From contig PLXP01000050.1 in assembly GCA_003151435.1 (NCBI GenBank), forward strand, positions 1-64,000: 64,000 bases of DNA, read 5' to 3'. The stretch's first letter is position 1, and each line of letters opens with the position of its first letter. The stretch is from Acidobacteriaceae bacterium (GTDB lineage Bacteria > Acidobacteriota > Terriglobia > Terriglobales > Acidobacteriaceae). Made by a program: the position numbers and the translations under genes. Shown here in pieces: positions 58,322 through 64,000 of the stretch. The notes under the pieces are model-generated. The model searched no databases and was not told where the DNA came from. It was given only the letters and a program-made list of their open reading frames with translations.

Positions 58322-59126
58322 CATGAGCGGACTCCTTCTCTTCCCTGGCGCAGCATTTTCCCTGACGCGGCATCTTCCCTGGTGCAGCGGGGAGGTCATG
58401 GCACATTCACATTCTCAGCGTCTGCCGCGCTGCCATTGGGCGTTGTCATCCTGTTTGCTTGGTGACTGCACTAAGGCAGGCAAGGAGACTGAAAATAGCA
58501 TTCTGCTCCTAGAGGTCAGAGCTATTCTCGTGGGATGCGCTCATTGACGTAGCCGACGTCGCGGATTTCAGCACTGCCGGATCTTTTCGCGGACACGCAA
58601 AATGGTGTTGATCCTGCCTTTCAACAAGATAGGTAGGTGTGAATGTGCTATCAGGTCAAAAGTGATCACATTTACTGCCCGCACACGGCCAGTTCTGGAC
58701 TGAGGAAGGCACGGACCCCGGATTCACACTTTTCTCGATGCGTTCAAATACAGACACACAATGAGTACCAATCGCACGCCAGCGGCGAATGTCGACATCG
58801 ATTCTCGAGGTCGGCCATTATCTTGAGTCCGCAAAAAGAACCGGCAGGGAATTGCGAGTTTACGGTCGACCTTAAGTCATCTTGGGTGGATGAGCGAGCC
58901 TCTCAACTGTTCCGCGTCCAGTTCCCTGTTCGGTGTGCAATTTTGACCTGATCTCGCATCCCACAATTGCCATCGTAAACATAGATGGTCGGCCGGCAAT
59001 ATCAGACTTGGGCACAGCAGTGTTCGGTCGCATTGCATGGAGGAATTCAGCTCCAGCGCACAGCCATCGCAAAACAGGAGATAGTTTTCCTTTCGATAGT
59101 CCCGTTAATGATCTACCCACAGGAGA

Positions 59127-59715
59127 GATGCAGATGAATACCAAAGCTGATGCACAAAAGAAGGGCCCGTTCTTGACGGATATCGAAGAGATCCGGCGCC
59201 GCGCACGGGGGCACATCGAGAAAGGTGCGATGACGCCTGATTATAAAGGCGATATACAAACTGTCCTCCGTGTACTCAATGAGGCGCTTGCTACCGAACT
59301 GGTTTGTGTCCTGCGTTATAAGCGCCATCACTACATGGCGAAGGGCATCCATTCCCAGGCAGTGGCAGCGGAATTTCTCGAGCACGCCAATGAGGAACAA
59401 GGACACGCTGATCAGATTGCGGAAAGAATCATGCAATTGGACGGAGAGCCGAATTTCAGTCCGGAGGGAATGCTCACGCGCAGCCACTCTGAATATGTTG
59501 AAGGAGCAACGCTTCTCGAGATGATTCGTGAAGATCTCATCGCGGAACGCATAGCCATCGAGTCCTATGGCGAAATCGTCCGGTACCTGGGCGAAAACGA
59601 CCCAACCACCAGACGAATGATGGAAGGGATTCTCGCGAACGAGGAAGAACACGCCGACAACATGAAGACGTTACTCGAGACCATTGGAAAAGAAGAGAAA
59701 CAACGCGAACAATGA
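59127..59715 (+). CDS. ferritin-like/bacterioferritin-type protein
   Basis: VLNEALATELVCVLRYKRHHYMAKGIHSQAVAAEFLEHANEEQGHADQIAERIMQL ... ERIAIESYGEIVRYLGENDPTTRRMMEGILANEEEHADNM. Confidence 0.88.
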
Positions 59716-59794
59716 TGCGGAGTCCTTATAGCAGGCTTTGTTGTTGCGGACGGACCAGCGGCGCATAAATCGAATCTGCACGGAGTAGAAAAGT

Positions 59795-60229
59795 ATGAGA
59801 CCGACACAAGAGCTCCACGATCTTGGCCAGAGTCTTTGGCTCGACAACATCACGCGTGAGCTTCTGACAAGAGGCACGCTCCGCCGCTACATCGACGAAC
59901 TCTCGATCACCGGACTCACGTCGAATCCCTCGATCTTCGACCACGCAATTAAGAACTCGGATTTCTATGACGATGCCATCCGACAAAAGCTGAAAGAGGG
60001 CAAGTCGGCCGAGGCGCTCTTTTTCGAACTTGCAATCGAAGACCTGAGGCAAGCGGCCGACCTCTTCCGTCCGGTTTACGACCGGAGCAACGGCATGGAC
60101 GGTTGGGTCTCGCTCGAGGTTTCACCGAAGCTCGCTCAGGACACGGCAGGCACGATTGCCGAGGTCAGAATCTGTTACCTGGGCGCGCGAAGTGACGTTG
60201 CGTTGCTGCGGAATAAAGCCCTGGATTGA
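59795..60229 (+). pseudogene. tal: transaldolase, N-terminal fragment
   Basis: ELHDLGQSLWLDNITRELLTRGTLRRYIDELSITGLTSNPSIFDHAIKNSDFYDDAI...GWVSLEVSPKLAQDTAGTIAE then loss of similarity; family Lys/barrel C-terminal part absent. Confidence 0.8.
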
Positions 60230-60399
60230 CCCCGCAGAAGAGAACCTTGAGTTCAGGCCCAATGACGTCCGGTATGCGGCGGCCCATCGCAGCGCGGATT
60301 TCGCCAGCCGTTGGCTTGCATGGGCGTGATGACGATCTCATACTTCGTACCGCAGCTGGATCGTTGAATTCCCGTACGGGGATGTGCCGGTAAGACGCT

Positions 60400-60618
60400 T
60401 CACGCTGAAACCTTGGTCAGCGCCGAGCCCTTGTGCATCGCTATATGGTCAGTTTTGTCGCTCTTAATCTCGTATTGCGGTTCATCCTTGCTCGCATGAA
60501 CCTTGTAGCCTTTGAACTCGATCTCGGACGTGATCACCTTTGTGATCGTGCCCCTGACCCGACCGGCTTCCGAATTCCAACTGACGTGATCTCCCACCTT
60601 GAAACGTCTCGTTGCCAT
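60400..60618 (-). CDS. DUF2945/hypervirulence-associated TUDOR-domain small protein
   Basis: MATRRFKVGDHVSWNSEAGRVRGTITKVITSEIEFKGYKVHASKDEPQYEIKSDKTDHIAMHKGSALTKV. Confidence 0.85.
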   Translation of the reverse strand: MATRRFKVGDHVSWNSEAGRVRGTITKVITSEIEFKGYKVHASKDEPQYEIKSDKTDHIAMHKGSALTKVSA

Positions 60619-60917
60619 CTCTCGACTCCCTAGCTCGGCCATACCATCCCTGTGTCACGTGCCATCTATGGGTGCCGAACCTGAGCGCATCATCCGCTCC
60701 GGTGCTTGCATACGGGACTCTCACGCTAATTCAAGGATAACGCAACGTTCCTCTAGCGACGCCTCATTCATCCTTTCCCTCATTGACTTATTCTGGAGCG
60801 GGACGATTCTTGCGATCGCCAGCCGAGCGTTGTCGCGCAGAGAGGTTTAGCACTTGGGAGGAACCCCGGCTTGGCCAAACACCCGGCTGATCGGCAAACT
60901 GGGATGAGGAAGGGAAA

Positions 60918-62317
60918 ATGAATACTCAATCGAACGTTCGTATCGAAACCGACAGCATGGGGGAGATTGCCGTCCCTGCAACTCACTATTGGGGAGCGCA
61001 GACCGAGCGCTCTCTCCATCATTTCGCGATTGGCGAAGACCGCATGCCGCCAGAGTTGATCCGCGCCTTTGCCATCCTGAAGAAGGCAGCGGCCCTGGTG
61101 AACCACGATCTCGGCAAACTTCCGCGCGACAAGACGGAACTGATTGTGACAGCAGCCGAAGAAGTGATCGCGGGCAAACTTGAAAGCGAATTTCCTCTGC
61201 GCATCTGGCAAACCGGTTCCGGCACCCAGACCAATATGAACGTCAACGAAGTGATTTCGAATCGTGCCATTGAGTTGGCCGGCGGAGAAATCGGAAGCAA
61301 GAAGCCGATTCATCCCAATGACCACGTAAACATGTCGCAGTCTTCGAACGACACCTTTCCGACAGCGATGTATATTGCCGCGGCGACAGGGGTCAGTGAG
61401 CGGCTGCTTCCATCGTTGCGGCGGTTGCACGAAGCAATTGCGGCCAAGGCCAGAGAGTTCGAGGATATCGTCAAAATCGGGCGTACACATCTCCAGGATG
61501 CGACCCCGCTTACATTAGGCCAGGAGATGGGCGGCTGGGCCAGCCTGCTCGAGCGCGATATTGCCCGTATCGAGACAACACTCGATGGCCTCTACGATCT
61601 TGCGATCGGGGGAACGGCGGTGGGAACGGGACTGAATACGCATCCGGAGTTTGCGGAGCGAGCCGCGGCGAAGATCGCTAAGTTGACCGGTTTACCGTTC
61701 CGCTCGCATCCCAACAAGTTTGCAGCGCTTTCGGCGCACGACGAGCTGGTGTTTGCGAGTGGGGCGCTGGAAACACTTGCCTCATCGCTGATGAAGATCG
61801 CCAATGATATTCGCTGGCTAGGTTCGGGCCCGCGCTGCGGACTCGGCGAGTTGCTTCTGCCGGAGAACGAGCCCGGCAGTTCCATCATGCCCGGGAAGGT
61901 TAATCCCACGCAGTGCGAAGCCATGACCATGGTCGCCGTCCAGGTGCATGGCAATCACGCAGCGATCGCGTTCGCCGGAAGCCAAGGGAACTTCGAGCTG
62001 AACGTCTTCAAGCCCGTGATGATTCACAACTTTCTGAACTCGGTTCGCCTACTCGGTGACGTCTGCCGCAGCTTCACGGAATTCTGTGTTGAGGGCATCG
62101 AAGCCAATCGCATCGCATCCAGGAAAATGTAGAGAACAGCCTGATGCTCGTAACCGCATTGAATCAATACATTGGTTACGATAAGGCCGCAAAGCTGGCG
62201 AAGACCGCGCACCAAAAGGGGATTTCTCTGCGCGACGCGAATCGCGAGCTGGGCTTTCTGACGGAGGAGGAGTTTGACAGCTATCTTCGTCCCGAGAAGA
62301 TGATTGCTCCGGGATAA
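60918..62317 (+). pseudogene. fumC: class II fumarate hydratase, C-terminally frameshifted
   Basis: [57 protein letters not shown]; reading frame breaks at a GCATC tandem duplication (62110-62119) and resumes [60 protein letters not shown]. Confidence 0.9.
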
Positions 62318-62355
62318 GGAACGGGGGCCACTGCTCTTTCAGTGTGGTTCTCGGG

Positions 62356-62964
62356 CTACTCGTCGGGCCGCTCCGTTACGGCTCTTTCTCCTGCTCGAGG
62401 GAACTCCGATTGTCTTCCGCCCGCAGCTTCGCCTGCGAGCAGTGTGTCCAGGGAGGAATAAGCGTAAATCGTCGGCGCGTGGTTCTGCATTAATCCGCCA
62501 GTATCGGCGGTTGGGCCATAGTTGCTATGCAGGTCGCGCCCGAGCATCCGCAACAACGCCATCAGTTGGCCCCGATGGTGGGATGTATGGGCAATCCGGC
62601 GTGTCATGACCCAGGCGCGGGAACGCGCAACATCGAAGAACATTGTTTCTGCCTCCCACCACGGGTCCTCCTTCGATTGCAGTACTTGAAGCCGCTTTGT
62701 GCTGTCCTCTGCGTAACGCCGGATGAAACTGATGCGGGTCTCCGGATCCGGAAGGGGCGGGGCACCTACTTCAATTCCCAGCATATTGATGAACCACGTG
62801 TTTTCGCTCACGCATTGGTGGACCATATGCTCATGAACGCTCCGCCCACGCTTGTCGGTACGCGAGGGCCTCACCGGCAAGTCCTCATCTGTGAACTCGC
62901 TCCAGACACTTAACACCTTCAGACGTTCGGTATCGTAGGTGTCAACGAGAAAGTCGTATCGCAT
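62356..62964 (-). CDS. DinB-family protein
   Basis: MRYDFLVDTYDTERLKVLSVWSEFTDEDLPVRP..., AWVMTRRIAHTSHHRGQLMALLRMLGRDLHSNYGPTADTGGL. Confidence 0.85.
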   Translation of the reverse strand: MRYDFLVDTYDTERLKVLSVWSEFTDEDLPVRPSRTDKRGRSVHEHMVHQCVSENTWFINMLGIEVGAPPLPDPETRISFIRRYAEDSTKRLQVLQSKEDPWWEAETMFFDVARSRAWVMTRRIAHTSHHRGQLMALLRMLGRDLHSNYGPTADTGGLMQNHAPTIYAYSSLDTLLAGEAAGGRQSEFPRAGERAVTERPDE

Positions 62965-63185
62965 GGATCCTCCGATGATGGGGATGTAAGTACGGCCGCA
63001 TGATCCGCCCGCTCCGTTATCATCAACCTCCTACTCATGGGCGCGCAAGCGCGTGGTGGCGTGCTGGGATCACTCCCGGCAAGTACCTTCATCTCTCGCG
63101 GCGGTATGAACATACTATTGTTGCGCCACGCTCTGGAAGGCAACACTGAGATCAGGCTGATTGCCGTATTTCGTCAGGTGTGAGA

Positions 63186-64000
63186 ATGATTGCTTTTGGT
63201 GCTGAACATCGGGCCGTCCATTACCCCGAGGATCGCCGCTTTCGAATCTGGATCAGGCCATCCATGGCGATTGGCACGGTCGCAGCCATTGCATCCTTGG
63301 TCGTGGCGGCATGGATCGAACTGGGTGTTGCCGGGTTGCCGCGCATTCCACCAGTTCCCGTCGTCTATCCCAACAACTTCGCGGGACCGCACGGATTTCC
63401 GCTTTGGGTTCGCTACTGTCATTTTTTCAATTTCCTCTTCGTCACGCTTCTCATCCGCAGCGGCCTATCCATCCTGGCCGACCACCCGCGACTCTATTTC
63501 AACGATGACTGTACGCCGGGGAGCGAGTGGATTCGATTCACACCAATTGAGGTTCCACGTGACCGGCTCTGGACAGCTAAAGACGATGCACGCTATCTAT
63601 CGCCGCTCATCGGAACACCGGGATACAGGCATACGATCGGCATCGCGCGCGTCTGGCACTTCATCGACGTGCACGGGTTTATTCTTTGCGGGTTGTATTT
63701 TGTCTCGATGCTCTTTGTGACAGACCAGTGGAAAAGGCTCGTACCCACATCACCCACAGTAGTCCTCCAGGCATGGAACACATGGGTCCATTACGCGACC
63801 CTTCATCTGCCCCAGGAACCGAACGGATTCTACGGATACAACGCGCTCCAGCAGATCGCCTATTTTTCGGTTGTCTTCGTGTTCGGGCCGCTGGCGATTC
63901 TGACAGGAATTGCGATGTCGCCGGCCGTTGTGAACCATTTCTCCTGGTATGCACGCATGTTTGGTGGACGCCAGTCGGCTCGATCGATTCACTTTCTGAC
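63186..64000 (+). CDS. cytochrome b/b561-like membrane protein (truncated by window end)
   Basis: Open frame from ATG 63186: MIAFGAEHRAVHYPEDRRFRIWIRPSMAIGTVAAIASLVVAAW...WVRYCHFFNFLFVTLLIRSGLSILADHPRLYFNDDC...RVWHFIDVHGFILCGLYFVSMLFVTDQWKRL; no stop before 64000, so absent from the ORF list. Confidence 0.75.
   Translation, partial: MIAFGAEHRAVHYPEDRRFRIWIRPSMAIGTVAAIASLVVAAWIELGVAGLPRIPPVPVVYPNNFAGPHGFPLWVRYCHFFNFLFVTLLIRSGLSILADHPRLYFNDDCTPGSEWIRFTPIEVPRDRLWTAKDDARYLSPLIGTPGYRHTIGIARVWHFIDVHGFILCGLYFVSMLFVTDQWKRLVPTSPTVVLQAWNTWVHYATLHLPQEPNGFYGYNALQQIAYFSVVFVFGPLAILTGIAMSPAVVNHFSWYARMFGGRQSARSIHFL

Noticed and set aside
58400-58930. Possible regulatory or RNA region upstream of phosphoketolase
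   Set aside because: No clear palindrome, riboswitch-like structure or ORF could be supported by eye.

Overview
The gene content resembles a soil acidobacterium (inferred from tandem PadR/ADOP-type permeases and a dense glycoside hydrolase complement; no taxonomic search was possible). Four zones are visible. (1) About 1.9-22.8 kb is a hemicellulose/plant-glycan degradation locus: sialate O-acetylesterase, tannase/feruloyl esterase, GH31, two Esterase-D-type esterases, two GH51, GH3 with PA14, GH29, GH39 and GH42. (2) About 23.2-53.5 kb is a mosaic accessory region with a tyrosine recombinase near each edge. It holds two PadR + ABC-permease pairs separated by an IS110-family element (candidate bridge-RNA region upstream of its transposase), a HigBA-like toxin-antitoxin locus with a frameshifted toxin, HipBA, a second GH29, an XRE + nucleotidyltransferase-like (DUF6932-like) pair, a CBASS-type CD-NTase whose downstream gene is cut off by an IS1634/IS4-type transposase fragment, a tightly coupled three-gene small protein/AAA-ATPase/HNH module (Septu-like), an IS21 remnant with an unusual repeat array, and a giant membrane patatin-like protein followed by a second, decayed patatin fragment. 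(3) About 51-60 kb encodes an Fe-ADH, an ABM monooxygenase, a NirK-cupredoxin fusion, phosphoketolase, a ferritin-like protein and a truncated transaldolase. (4) About 60-64 kb encodes a Tudor-like small protein, a fumC disrupted by a 5-bp tandem duplication, a DinB protein and a cytochrome b-like protein running off the window. The main candidates for a new system are the divergent arrangement at 38.6-44.4 kb (XRE/DUF6932-like pair, CD-NTase, ATPase-HNH module) and the IS110 upstream RNA. No CRISPR array, rRNA or tRNA was recognised.
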